Of a stretch of 64,000 nucleotides of DNA, positions 51,209 through 60,601 are shown one piece after another (the stretch's first letter is position 1; the number at the start of each line of letters is the position of its first letter). A program made the position numbers and the translations under genes. Source of the DNA: JACDEA01 sp963742585 (GTDB taxonomy: Bacteria; Actinomycetota; Acidimicrobiia; Acidimicrobiales; JACDEA01); contig CAVUMI010000002.1 in assembly GCA_963742585.1 (NCBI GenBank), forward strand, positions 1 to 64,000, read 5' to 3'. Below the pieces are notes generated by a model. That model was not told the origin of the DNA. It ran no database searches and saw only the letters and a program-made list of their open reading frames with translations.

Positions 51209-53330
51209 GTGGCCCGCCAGGTTGAGGATCAGGCGCCGGCGACCTCCATTGCGCCGGCCGACCCCGACTCTGGCCCGGCGCGGTACCTCAATCGCGAGTT
51301 CTCCCGCCTCGACTTCATCGCCCGGGTGCTGGCCCTGGCCGAGGACAGCGAGACGTCCCTCCTGGAGCGGGCGAAGTTCATCGCCATCGTGGCCGAGAAC
51401 CTCGACGAGTTCTTTCAGGTTCGCCTGGCCGGGCTGCGCGAGCAGGTGGCCGCCGGCGTCGGGGGCCGATCGCTCGATGGGCTCACCCCGGCCGAGCAGT
51501 TCCGGTTGGCGCGCGGCCAGGCATCCGATCTGGTCGACCGTCAGTCGCACCTCTTCCTCGACAGCGTCGCACCTGCGCTAGCCGAGCGGGGCATCCGGCT
51601 GTCGTCGTGGGACGACCTGGACACCGAAGACCGGGCCCATCTCGAGAACGTCTTCGACGAGAGCATCTTCCCGGTCCTCACGCCACTCGCCGTCGATCCC
51701 GGTCACCCATTCCCGCACATCTCGAACCTCTCGCTGAATCTGGCGGTGATGGTGGTCGACCCCGAGGGCGGGCGCCGCTTCGCCCGCGTAAAGGTGCCTC
51801 CGCTGTTGCCCCGCTTCGTGGTGCTCCCGGACGGCGAACGGTTTGTGCCGTTGGAGCAGGTGATCGCCGCTCATCTCGACGTGCTGTTCACCGGGATGGA
51901 GATCGAGTCGCACTCGTCGTTCCGCGTCATCCGCAACGCTGACCTCACCTTGGAGGAGGACGAGGCCGACGACCTTGTCGCTGCGGTCGAACTCGAATTA
52001 CGGCGGCTGCGGTCGGGCCGCGCCGTGCGGCTCGAAGTCGACCGGGCCATGACCGGTGAGGTGCTCGACCTCCTCGTGCGCGAGCTCGAACTGGATGTCG
52101 AGGATGTGCACGGCATCGCCGGGCCGCTCGACCTGTCCGGGTTGTGGTCGGTCTACGAACTCGACCGGCCCGAGCTGAAGGACGAGGTGTGGACGCCCGT
52201 GACCCAGCCGGCGCTGAGTCGCGACGACGAGCCGGCTGACATCCTCAGCGTGATGCGCGAGCAGGACGTGCTCGTGCACCACCCGTATGACTCGTTCACC
52301 ACGTCGGTGGAGGCGTTCATCAAGCAGGCGGCCGCCGATCCCGACGTGTTGGCGATCAAGCAGACGCTGTACCGCACCTCGGGCGACAGCCCCATCGTGA
52401 AGTCGTTGATCCGCGCCGCCGAACGGGGCAAGCAGGTCTCGGTGCTGGTGGAGGTCAAGGCCCGGTTCGACGAGCGGGCGAACATCGCATGGGCGCGCGC
52501 ATTGGAGCGGGCCGGCGTGCACGTGGTCTACGGCCTCGTCGGTTTGAAAACGCACGCCAAGCTGGCGCTGGTGGTGCGCCAGGAGGACCGCGGGATCCGT
52601 CGCTACTGCCACATCGGCACCGGCAACTACAACCCGCGGCACGGCGCGCATGTACGAGGACATCGGTCTGCTCACCAACGACGTGGAGTTGGGTGCCGAC
52701 CTCACCGACATCTTCAACTACATCACTGGCTACAGCCGGCGCACCAACTACCGCAAGATCCTGGTGGCGCCGTTGGGGTTGCGCGACCGCATCATCGAAC
52801 TGATCGAGGAGCAGGCCGCCTCTCCCGGTGGGCGCATCGTGATGAAGATGAACGGGTTGGCCGACCCCGCGGTGATCGACGCGCTGTATGACGCGTCGCA
52901 CGCTGGCACGCAGATCGATCTCATCGTACGCGGCATCTGCTGCCTGCGGCCGGGTGTCCCCGGCCTGTCGGAGAACATCCGGGTGCGGTCGATCGTCGGA
53001 CGTTTTCTCGAGCACTCGCGGGTGTTCGCCTTCGGCGACGGTGAACGTCAGCCGGTCGAGTACCTGATGGGCTCGGCCGATCTAATGCCCCGCAACCTCG
53101 ATCGACGAGTCGAAGTGGTGACGCCGGTGACCGCGCCCGCGCTGCGGACGCGGTTGCAAGAGATCCTCGACTGCAATCTGGCCGACGACTGCAACGCGTG
53201 GGCGCTCGGCGCCGATGGGACGTGGACGAAGGTCCAGCCTGAGGTCCGTGTGTCGGCCACCGCGGTGCTGAACGAGCGGGCGCTGGAACGTGGGCGGCGC
53301 TGGCTTGACGTCGACGACAACGCGAACTGA
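51209..53330 (+). CDS. ppk1: Polyphosphate kinase 1
   Basis: About 707 residues, full length. It makes long-chain polyphosphate from ATP through a phosphohistidine. Landmarks are YLNREFSRLDFIARVL, AENLDEFFQVRLAGLREQV, HPYDSFTTSVEAFIKQAA, the catalytic GLKTHAKLALVVR, RYCHIGTGNYNP, and the second conserved His in GRFLEHSRVF. Start GTG 51209. An extra G near 52636 is the only break. The following CYTH-CHAD gene abuts at 53330, so they are co-transcribed. Confidence 0.95.
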
Positions 53331-54810
53331 TGGCGGTCGAGCGCGAGGTGAAGTTGCTGGCGCCGCCCGGCTTTGTCATGCCGGACCTCGGTGGCGTGGC
53401 GCTGCCCGACCAGCAACTCAAGGCGACGTACTACGACACGCCGGATCTGCGCTTGGCCCGGTGGGGCACCTCGTTGCGATACCGGACCGGCGAGGGCGCG
53501 CCGCGCTGGACGCTGAAGCTCCCGTCCGATCTCGGTGGTCCCGGTCTTGTCCGCACCGAGCTTGAGTTCGAGGGCCCGCCGACCGCGGTGCCGCGGGACG
53601 CGGCGAAATTGGTTACGGCGTACGTGCGCACCGGTTCCCTCGGGCGGGTCGCCCGCCTCGAAACGCGGCGGCGCCGGGTCGAACTGCACGACGAGCTGGG
53701 CATCGTGCGAGCGTTGGTGTGCGACGACGATGTCAAGGTCTACGACGGGCGGCGGTTGGCCCGTCAGTTCCGCGAGTTGGAAGTGGAGGCGGTCGCCGGC
53801 GGTGGTGACCTGCTCGAGTCGACCGCGACGCGATGCTCGAGGCGGGCGCCATCGACGGGCAGCAGATGTCGAAGGTGGCGCGGGCGCTAGGGCCCGCGGC
53901 GCTCGAAGCCGCCGACGTGGTGCCGGTCGAACTCGAGGACGACGCCACCGCGGGCGATGTCGTGCGGGCCGCGATCGCTGGCTCGGTTCGCCGGCTGCTG
54001 CGGCACGATCCGGGCGTGCGCCTCGGCGACGACATCGAGCAGGTGCACCAGGCTCGGGTGGCGACGCGCCGGTTGCGATCCGACCTGCGGACGTTCAGTT
54101 CGCTGGTCGATGAGATGTGGGCCAAGAAGCTGCGCGAGGACCTGGCGTGGTTGGCCGATCTCCTCGGAGCGGTGCGCGATCTCGACGTGCTGTTCGACCG
54201 GCTTGAAATGCAGGTGGCCGCGCTGCCCTTGGAAGATGAGCCGGGCGGACACGATCTGCTGGCCCGGCTGGCGGCCGAGCGGGCCGAGGCGCGCGCCGCG
54301 CTCATGGTCGCGATGGAGAGTGACGAGTACATCGAGGTGCTCCAATCGCTGATCGCCGCGGCGGCCGCCCCGGCGTTGACCGCCGAGGCCGCGCAGCCGG
54401 CGGGTGCCGTCCTGGCCGCGACTGGTGCATAAGGCGTTCACGGGTGTGAAGAAGGCGGTGGCCGCGGGGACCCGCGCCACCGGTGGACGAAGACCTGCAC
54501 AACGTGCGCATCCGCGCCAAGCGGGCGCGTTACGCGGCGGAGGCGGCCGCGCCGGTGTGGGGCAAGCCGGCGCGCAAGCTGGCGTCGGCGGTGGCCGGCG
54601 TGCAAACGGTGCTGGGCGACCTGCAGGACGCGGTGGTCACCGACGCATGGCTGCGCCGCGTCTCGGACGATCAGGTATCCGTCGCCGAAGCCTTCGTAGC
54701 TGGTGAGCTAGTCGGCCATGCAGCACACCGCGATGGTCGCGAGCCGCGCCGCGTTCCCCGCGGCATGGGAGAAGGCGTCGGCGCCCAAGCTCCGTTCGTG
54801 GCTGCGTTAG
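53330..54810 (+). CDS. CYTH and CHAD domain protein
   Basis: About 493 residues. N-terminal CYTH tunnel domain: VEREVKLLAPPGF, YYDTPDLRLARWGTSLRYR and ELEFEGPP. C-terminal CHAD helical domain: EQVHQARVATRRLRSDLRTF and VRIRAKRARYAAEAAAPVW. CHAD domains bind polyphosphate and CYTH domains act on triphosphates, so the link to ppk1 is functional. Breaks lie near 53828 (missing base), 54416, 54482 and 54716. Repaired, it ends KASAPKLRSWLR at TAG 54810. Confidence 0.85.
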
Positions 54811-55208
54811 TCCCTGAAGTCCGTGCCGCGGGCGGCGTAGTCAGTCGTCACGGTGGGAAGGACATCATGGTGATCCACCGTCCGAAGTACGACGACTGGT
54901 CGCTGCCCAAGGGCAAGGCCGAGAACGGTGAGTCCGACGAGGACTGCGCCGTGCGCGAGGTGGCGGAGGAGACCGGGTTCGTGTGCACGCTCGGTCATGA
55001 GTTGCCGACGATCCGGTATGTCGATCGGAGGGGGCGATTCAAGGAAGTGCGGTACTGGGCGATGGAGCCGGTGTCGGGTGAGTTGCAGAAGGGCAACGAC
55101 GAGGTCGACGTGGTGAAGTGGGTGTCGGTCGCGCAGGCGTACGAGCTGTTGAGCTACGTCCACGATCGGGAAGTCGTCGCCGCGTGGGCGGCGGAACGCG
55201 ACCGGTGA
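54798..55208 (+). CDS. NUDIX hydrolase (MutT1 N-half-like)
   Basis: 136 residues from GTG 54798, overlapping the CHAD gene by 13 bases. The Nudix box is GKAENGESDEDCAVREVAEE followed by TGF, complete with catalytic Glu residues. In mycobacteria, MutT1, which cleans oxidised nucleotides or diadenosine polyphosphates, carries this domain fused to a histidine phosphatase and lies next to ppk1. Here the two halves are separate genes overlapping as GTGA. Confidence 0.85.
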   Translation: MAALVPEVRAAGGVVSRHGGKDIMVIHRPKYDDWSLPKGKAENGESDEDCAVREVAEETGFVCTLGHELPTIRYVDRRGRFKEVRYWAMEPVSGELQKGNDEVDVVKWVSVAQAYELLSYVHDREVVAAWAAERDR

Positions 55209-55635
55209 CGGTTCTTTTCGTGCGTCACGCGGTGGCCAAGGATCGACACCGGTGGGATGAAGACGACGAGGTGCGGCCGCTCACCCGGCGGGGCCGCGGC
55301 CAGGCCGACGCGATCGTCGACCAGTTGGCGGGTTATGGCGTCGACCGCGTGCTGTCGAGTCCGTCGGTGCGCTGCGTCGAGACGGTCGAGCCTCTTGCCG
55401 CGGCGCGAGGGATGTCCGTCGAGGTGGAGAACGCGCTGGCCGAGGGCAACGGGCGGCTGGCGGCTGGGTTTCTGCGCGATCTGCTTGACGCCGGTTCCGA
55501 TGTCGCGCTGTGCAGCCACGGCGACGTCATCCCCGAATCGCTCAGTGCCCTCGGCTTCGACGTCCCCCGCTGCGCGAAGGGCTCCACCTGGGTCCTCGAC
55601 CCACCCGCGCCGTCTACCTCCCGCCCCCGGAGTAA
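55205..55635 (+). CDS. SixA-like histidine phosphatase (MutT1 C-half-like)
   Basis: About 143 residues. LFVRHAVAKDRHRW carries the catalytic RHA, with PLTRRGRGQADAIVDQL, VLSSPSVRCVETVEPLA and the second His in VALCSHGDVIPESL. An extra base near 55610 breaks the frame; repaired, it ends VLDPTRAVYLPPPE at TAA 55635. It is translationally coupled to the NUDIX gene. Confidence 0.85.
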
Positions 55636-55641
55636 ACCCAC

Positions 55642-55696
55642 CCGAACTGGCGCGCGTTCCGCGGCACTTTCGGCCGCGAAACGCGCGCCAGTTCGG
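55642..55696. terminator. Bidirectional hairpin D between sixA-like and arsR genes
   Basis: Outer arms CCGAACTGGCGCGCGTT (55642-55658) and a perfect complement (55680-55696), plus an inner stem CGCGGC/GCCGCG around a short loop. It fills the gap between two convergent stops (55635 and 55697). Confidence 0.8.
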
Positions 55697-56041
55697 TTAG
55701 GTGGTGGGTTCGAGCGCGGCGCGGAGATTGGCGACGCGTTCAGGGACGACGCTCCACCACATCCAGCGGCCGCGCTTCTCGCCGACGATGAGGCCGGCTT
55801 GCACGAGGGCTTTGGTGTGATGGCTGATGGTGGGTTGCGACTTGCCGAGGGGTGCCTCGAGGTCGCACGAGCAGCATTCGCCGGCCGACGCGATCAGCGA
55901 GAGCAGTCGGAGACGCACCGGGTCGGCCAGCGCGGCGAACGCACTGGCCAGGTCGTCGGCGTCGGCCTCCGGGAGGGGCGCAGCGAGGACCGAGCAGCAG
56001 CTGGGCTCAGTGGTTTGCTTGGATTTCGTATTGACAACCAT
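55697..56041 (-). CDS. arsR: ArsR-family arsenic-responsive repressor
   Basis: 114 residues. ALADPVRLRLLSLIASAGE, then the metalloid site ECCSCDLEAPLGKSQPTISHH and KRGRWMWWSVVPERVANLRA. The Cys-rich ECCSCDL at the start of the recognition region is the As(III)-sensing arrangement. It probably represses itself and the divergent arsI-like gene, whose promoter overlaps the palindrome at 56040-56053. The frame is intact. Confidence 0.85.
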   Translation of the reverse strand: MVVNTKSKQTTEPSCCSVLAAPLPEADADDLASAFAALADPVRLRLLSLIASAGECCSCDLEAPLGKSQPTISHHTKALVQAGLIVGEKRGRWMWWSVVPERVANLRAALEPTT

Positions 56042-56060
56042 CGATATATCGATAATAGTC
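56031..56060 (+). promoter_or_regulatory. Promoter and ArsR operator between arsR and arsI
   Basis: TTGACA at 56031-56036 and an AT-rich -10 around 56053-56059 (TAATAGT) have normal spacing. Between them lies the perfect palindrome ATCGATATATCGAT at 56040-56053. The expected transcription start is at or just before ATG 56066, so the arsI mRNA is likely leaderless. Confidence 0.65.
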
Positions 56061-56065
56061 GATGT

Positions 56066-56539
56066 ATGTCCAGAGTGCAGCTAGCCCTAAACGTTCCTGA
56101 TATCGACGAGGCGGTGACCTTCTACTCGAAGCTCTTCGCCACCGAGCCGGCCAAGCGTCGCCCCGGCTATGCCAACTTCGCCATCGACGAGCCACCGCTC
56201 AAGCTGGTGCTGTTCGAGCACGCCGATGCCACCGAGCGGCTCAACCATCTCGGCGTCGAGGTGTTCTCGACCGATGACGTCGCCGCCGCGCAGCGCCGGT
56301 TGTCGGGCGACGGTCTCGACACGGTCGAAGAGAACGGCACCTGTTGCTACGCGGTGCAGGAGAAGGTGTGGGTCGACGGGCCCGACGGCCCGTGGGAGAT
56401 CTACACCGTCCTCGCCGACGCACCCCCCGAGACCGAAGCCGCCGAGGCGGGCCTCAACTGCGCCACCGTCAGGAGCTCGCTGCTAACGCGACGTGTCGGT
56501 GCTTTTGTGTACGGGAACCACCAATTCCACCGACACTAG
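56066..56539 (+). CDS. arsI: ArsI/CadI-like vicinal-oxygen-chelate protein
   Basis: 157 residues: SRVQLALNVPDIDEAVTFYS, LFATEPAKRRPGYANFAI and ENGTCCYAVQEKVWVDGPDG. The paired Cys in TCCYA followed by WEIYTVL is the metal site of ArsI C-As lyases and of CadI. ArsI removes methyl groups from trivalent organoarsenicals. The last ~15 residues (TRRVGAFVYGNHQFHRH) are coded by hairpin C2 and may be acquired. Divergent from arsR. Confidence 0.8.
   Translation: MSRVQLALNVPDIDEAVTFYSKLFATEPAKRRPGYANFAIDEPPLKLVLFEHADATERLNHLGVEVFSTDDVAAAQRRLSGDGLDTVEENGTCCYAVQEKVWVDGPDGPWEIYTVLADAPPETEAAEAGLNCATVRSSLLTRRVGAFVYGNHQFHRH
56493..56536. repeat. Hairpin C2, related to C1
   Basis: Arms GTGTCGGTG and CACCGACAC enclose a 26-base centre containing GGGAACCACCA, similar to C1 at 22285-22328. 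It lies inside the 3' end of the arsI-like gene, directly before its TAG, and between convergent genes. Confidence 0.6.
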
Positions 56540-56550
56540 GTAGTGATGGT

Positions 56551-57225
56551 TCAGTCATCGGCCACTTCGGGATAGAGATAGCGGACCAGGACGACGGCGA
56601 CCGCGCCGCCGACGAGTTGAAGCGCCACGAACGGAACCACCGACGAGGGCTTGATCCCGGTGAACGTGTCGGTGAAGGCGCGGGCGACCGTCACCGCGGG
56701 GTTGGCGAAACTCGTCGATGCGGTGAACCAGTAGGCGGCGCCGATGTACGCACCCACCGCGAACGGCGCGGCCGACGACCGGCCCGACCGCACCAGGCCG
56801 AAGATGACGAGTAGCAGGCCGAGTGTCGCGACCGACTCAGCGAGCAGGAGCCCGTTGCCCGATCGCACCTTGGTCGACCACTCCACCGCCGGTAGGCCGA
56901 ACATCAGATTGGCTACCACCGCCCCGACAACCCCGCCGGCCAGCTGCGCGGGGATGTACGCGGCGACATCGCGCCACGGCCGTCGGCCGAACACCGCGTC
57001 GGCGATCGACACCACCGGATTCAGGTGCGCGCCCGATACTGGTCCGAGCGCAAGAAGGATGGCGACGAGCCCGGCAGCGGTCGCCGCCGCGTTCTCGAGC
57101 AGTTGCAGCCCGACGTCGCCGGGCGACAACCGTTCGGCGGCGATGCCCGAGCCGACCACCACCGCGACCAGAAACGCAGTGCCGACGAACTCGGCCACGC
57201 TCCGTCGGAGGAGGTCAGGGCTCAT
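56551..57225 (-). CDS. MIP/aquaporin-family channel
   Basis: 224 residues, six membrane helices and two half-helix loops: HLNPVVSIAD (NPV in place of NPA) and FANPAVTVARAF. It starts MSPDLLRRSVAEFVGTAFL; the ATG overlaps the YibE/F stop. Aquaporins in ars clusters (AqpS type) conduct trivalent arsenicals or their methylated forms, so here it may export what ArsI produces. It is convergent with the arsI-like gene. Confidence 0.85.
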   Translation of the reverse strand: MSPDLLRRSVAEFVGTAFLVAVVVGSGIAAERLSPGDVGLQLLENAAATAAGLVAILLALGPVSGAHLNPVVSIADAVFGRRPWRDVAAYIPAQLAGGVVGAVVANLMFGLPAVEWSTKVRSGNGLLLAESVATLGLLLVIFGLVRSGRSSAAPFAVGAYIGAAYWFTASTSFANPAVTVARAFTDTFTGIKPSSVVPFVALQLVGGAVAVVLVRYLYPEVADD

Positions 57226-58482
57226 GGCTGCTTGCGCGCCGCGACCAAGGCGGCCAGGGCGGTTGTGATGGGGACGGCAGCCACCAGTCCGATGCTGCCG
57301 ACCAGTGTGCGCACCAGCTCGGTTGCGACGATTTCGCTGTTGGCCACGGTGCCCAGCGATTGTTTGGACAGCAGAAACAGCAACAGCAGCGGCATCGACG
57401 CGCCGGCGTAGGCCAGCGCCAGGGTGTTCACCGTGGAGGCGACGTGATCGCGTCCGATCCGTAGCGCGGCCCGATACAGCTCGCGCGCCGACAACAACGG
57501 ATTGGCCACCCGCAACTCCCACACTGCCGAGGCCTGCGTCACGGTGATGTCGTCGATCGCGCCCAGCGCGCCGATCACGATTCCTCCGAGCGTCAAGCCG
57601 ACCAGATCAATCCGGACGTCGGCCAAGGTGACGATTGACGCCTCGTCGCTCGACAAATCCCGAGAAGCGGCCGAGTTCGGTGAACACGACGGCGAGTACG
57701 AGCGTGAGCACGAGGCTGGCCAGCGTTCCGAGTAGCGCCACCGTGGTCATCGGCCCGGCGCCGTGGGCCATGTACAGCGCCACAAAGGCGATCGCCGCCG
57801 CGCCCACGACCGCCACCAGCACCGGGCTGCGGCCGTCGAGGATGGCGGGCAGCACGAACACGAACAGCACGAGCCCGCTGGCGACGAGGCCGGCCAACGC
57901 CGCGGCGCCGCGGAGGCGACCCAGCAGCAGGACGGCGAGGGCGAACACGACCGCCAACGCGAACAACATCGACTTGCGGTTGCGGTCGGCGAAGGAATAG
58001 GTGATCTCGCCATCGGTATCGGTTCGATTGAGCACGAGCCGCTCGCCCCGGTCGAACTGCGTTTCGTCGAGGAACGGCAAGTCGATGTCGGCGCGCTTGC
58101 CTTTGTCCGGCCCGCCCAGAATTTCGACCGTGGCCACCGGGCAGAGCGTCTGCGGCGCCCCCTCCCGCAGAACATCCCCCTCCGGCTCCGGCTCCGAAGC
58201 CGGCGCCGGCTCCACCTCCGACTCCGAAGCCGGCGCCACCTCCGACTCGTCGGCACCGAAGGTGGGGCAGGGGCGCTCGGCGTCGACGAACACCACCCGG
58301 CCGTCGTAGGTCGGCGCACCAAGCCCGATCTCTCGCAAACGGTCGGACACACCGTTGCGCGGCCACAGCAGCACCATCCCGATGATCGTGAGGACCGCAA
58401 GTGCGGCGGCGGACATCGCCAGCGCCCGCCGCACTCGCAGCGGGACGTCGGCGGCCTCCGAGCCGTGGCGGTGCGCAACCAT
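57222..58482 (-). CDS. YibE/F-family membrane protein
   Basis: About 420 residues. One N-terminal helix (ALAMSAAALAVLTIIGMVLL), an extracytoplasmic part with an acidic Pro/Glu linker (EVEPAPASEPEPEGD) and DRNRKSMLFALAVVFALAVL, then about seven more helices (GLVLFVFVLPAIL, VAVVGAAAIAFVALYMAHGA, GIVIGALGAIDDITVTQASA). The GALGAIDD motif is typical. Function is unknown; a transporter-like role is possible. An extra base near 57660 breaks the frame. The ATGA overlap makes it an operon with the aquaporin. Confidence 0.8.
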
Positions 58483-58546
58483 CGGTCCACGAGACTACGG
58501 ACTACGCCACACCCACCCCGGTGTGAACCCAGCGTTCATCTGCGCG

Positions 58547-58704
58547 TCACTGTGGCGTCGTCTGCTGGCTTTCGGGCAGCTGCGGAAGGGCGGGGGTACC
58601 GGAGAAAAACGTGACCGCGCGCGCGATCAGAACCGCGACAAGCAGACCGACGCGCGCCCAGAGCCGCAGACCTCAATGGAGCCGCAAAGCGCCCAATCCG
58701 CCAT
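58547..58704 (-). CDS. Possible small membrane protein, frameshifted
   Basis: ATG 58704 opens MADWALCGSI; after a frame change near 58670 it reads RLWARVGLLVAVLIARAVTF, then FSGTPALPQLPESQQTTPQ to TGA 58547. One membrane helix and a short polar tail. It is the only coding signal between 58483 and 58718. The start region is uncertain. Confidence 0.35.
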
Positions 58705-58719
58705 AGCGCGCCGTGCTAC

Positions 58720-58771
58720 CCGACTTCTGGACACTTAACGCCCTCCCAGGGCGGTAAGTGTCCAGAAGTCG
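58720..58771. repeat. Palindromic element B5
   Basis: Left arm contains GACTTCTGGACACTTAACG, right arm its complement with one change (GGTAAGTG for GTTAAGTG); the centre is CCCTCCCAGGG. It lies between two minus-strand genes, one base from the downstream stop. Confidence 0.9.
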
Positions 58772-58772
58772 A

Positions 58773-59189
58773 TCAGGCGAAGCGGCGGGTGCCCGCGGGG
58801 TGGCGGCCGACGGTGCGGTGATAGGTCCAGCGCTCCGGCGGCGGGTCGAGGGGGTCGTCGTCGTCGCTGTCCTCGGCGCCGGCGATCAGCCGGTCACCTT
58901 TGTCGCGGAGTGACTCGAAGAAGGCGATGTTGTTGTCGTTCTCGAATCCGGGCTCGGTCCACGCCGGAACGGTGACCGGCCGCTTCTTGTAGCCCGACCA
59001 GTCGTCGGAGCCATCGATGATCGCGGACTCGGCCCGTTTGGCCCGTTCGGCGTCGAGTTCAGCTCGCAGGTCGGCGTTGGTGCGGAAGGCGGCTTCGATG
59101 AATCGCTGGATGTCCTCGCGCCGGAAAACGACAAGGTCCGGCGCCAGCGCCGGCGTGACCGCTACCTCCCGGATCACGTGTCGTGCCAT
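58773..59189 (-). CDS. Hypothetical protein, 138 aa
   Basis: From ATG 59189: MARHVIREVAVTPALAPDLV, helix-rich REDIQRFIEAAFRTNADLRA with a charged coiled stretch, then SDDWSGYKKRPVTVPAWTEP, an acidic run DSDDDDPLDPPPERW and a basic C-terminus. No signal, no membrane helix. Family not recognised. The frame is open further upstream to 59282 but lacks a better start. It is divergent from the MFS gene. Confidence 0.5.
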   Translation of the reverse strand: MARHVIREVAVTPALAPDLVVFRREDIQRFIEAAFRTNADLRAELDAERAKRAESAIIDGSDDWSGYKKRPVTVPAWTEPGFENDNNIAFFESLRDKGDRLIAGAEDSDDDDPLDPPPERWTYHRTVGRHPAGTRRFA

Positions 59190-59329
59190 GCCTTCGTACG
59201 GTACGACGCGCCCGCCTCGAAGGGTTGGATTACGGGCCAGTTGTCGACTGATATTCGCGTTCTCGCAATGTGAGGGCAACAAGCGCGCCGCCGCCGCCGC
59301 CGCGGCGGTGGCGGGCCTACGCTCGATTC

Positions 59330-60556
59330 ATGCGGCCCGAGCCGAACCGCGTGGCAGAGCGCTCCGCCTTCTCACGGCTGGTCGCCGCGCATGCGCTGGC
59401 GCTGGGCGGCGACGCGATGGTGACGGTGGCGCTGGCCGGGTCGCTGTTCTTCAGCATCAGCCCGACGGCGGCGCGGGGTCGGGTCGCGCTGTCGCTGGTG
59501 TTGACGATCGCGCCGTTCGCCGTCGTCGCGCCCCTGCTCGGGCCGGTGATCGACCGGGCGCGGGGCGGCCGGCGGGCCATCGTGATCGGCGCGGCCGGCC
59601 TGCGCGTCGGCGTCTGTCTCTGGATGGCGACGGTGGTCGACAGCCTGCTGCTGTTCCCCGCCGCGTTCGCGGTGCTGGTGCTGTCGAAGACCCACGCGGT
59701 GGCCAAGAGCTCCTTGGTGGCGCCGACCGTCGGTGCGGACGAGCTTCTCGTCGAGGCCAACTCGAAGCTCGCGCTTACCGGCGTCATCGCCGGGTTGGTG
59801 GCCTCCGCGCCGGCCGTTGCGGTGTTGCGCGTGACCGACGACGCCGCGTGGGTGCTGCGGTTGGCCGCGGTCGTCTACCTCCTCACGGTGATCGCCGCGT
59901 TCCGCATGCGCCCGGTCGCGATCCGCGAGCCGACGCGCCATGAGCCGGGCGGGAGCGGCGACGTCACCGACCCGGGGATTCGGCTGGGGGCGACGGCCAC
60001 CGTGATGCTGCGCGCCACGGTGGGGTTCCTTACCTTCTTGATCGCCTTCGCGTTTCGTCGCGGCGGCGCGCCGACGTGGTGGTTCGGCATCGTGCTGGCC
60101 GCCAGCATGGTCGGGTCGTTCTTCGGCGCGGTCCTCGCCCCGCGGATCCGCGAGCGCTTCATCGAGGAGCACATGGTGGCGGGCGCGCTCATGTCGATTG
60201 CCGTCGGCGCCGTCGTCGCCGGCTGGCTGCGCGGCCGTCCGGGCGCGGCGGTGCTCGCCGCGGTCGTCGGTGTCGCGGCCAACGTCGGGAAGCTCGGCTT
60301 TGACGCGCTGGTGCAGCGCGACGCGCCCGATGCCGCGCAGGGCCGCACGTTCGCCCGCTTCGAAGCCGAGTTCCAGTTGGCGTGGGTCGCCGGCGCGCTG
60401 CTACCCGTCGCGCTGACGATTCCCGACCGCGTCGGGTTCTTTCTCCTCGCCGTTGGTGCCGGCATGGCTTCGCTCACCTACATAACCGGCCGCCGTGCCC
60501 TGCGCCTACACGCCCGGTCCGGTGAGTCAGGTGGTCAGGTGGAGGCGCGCTCCTGA
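59330..60556 (+). CDS. MFS transporter
   Basis: 408 residues, about twelve helices: LVAAHALALGGDAMVTVALA, LVLTIAPFAVVAPLLGPVID with the loop DRARGGRRA, WWFGIVLAASMVGSFFGAVL, VLAAVVGVAANVGKLGFDAL and VGFFLLAVGAGMASLTYITG. The fold is a major-facilitator efflux type; the substrate is unknown. ATG 59330 follows TACGCT at 59319-59324 at the distance expected for a leaderless start. A CCG run lies just upstream (59287-59306). No frame errors. Confidence 0.8.
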   Translation: MRPEPNRVAERSAFSRLVAAHALALGGDAMVTVALAGSLFFSISPTAARGRVALSLVLTIAPFAVVAPLLGPVIDRARGGRRAIVIGAAGLRVGVCLWMATVVDSLLLFPAAFAVLVLSKTHAVAKSSLVAPTVGADELLVEANSKLALTGVIAGLVASAPAVAVLRVTDDAAWVLRLAAVVYLLTVIAAFRMRPVAIREPTRHEPGGSGDVTDPGIRLGATATVMLRATVGFLTFLIAFAFRRGGAPTWWFGIVLAASMVGSFFGAVLAPRIRERFIEEHMVAGALMSIAVGAVVAGWLRGRPGAAVLAAVVGVAANVGKLGFDALVQRDAPDAAQGRTFARFEAEFQLAWVAGALLPVALTIPDRVGFFLLAVGAGMASLTYITGRRALRLHARSGESGGQVEARS

Positions 60557-60601
60557 GTTAGTCTGATCGCGGGCGGGGTCGTCTGGTGGGAGGCCCTCGA
60601 A

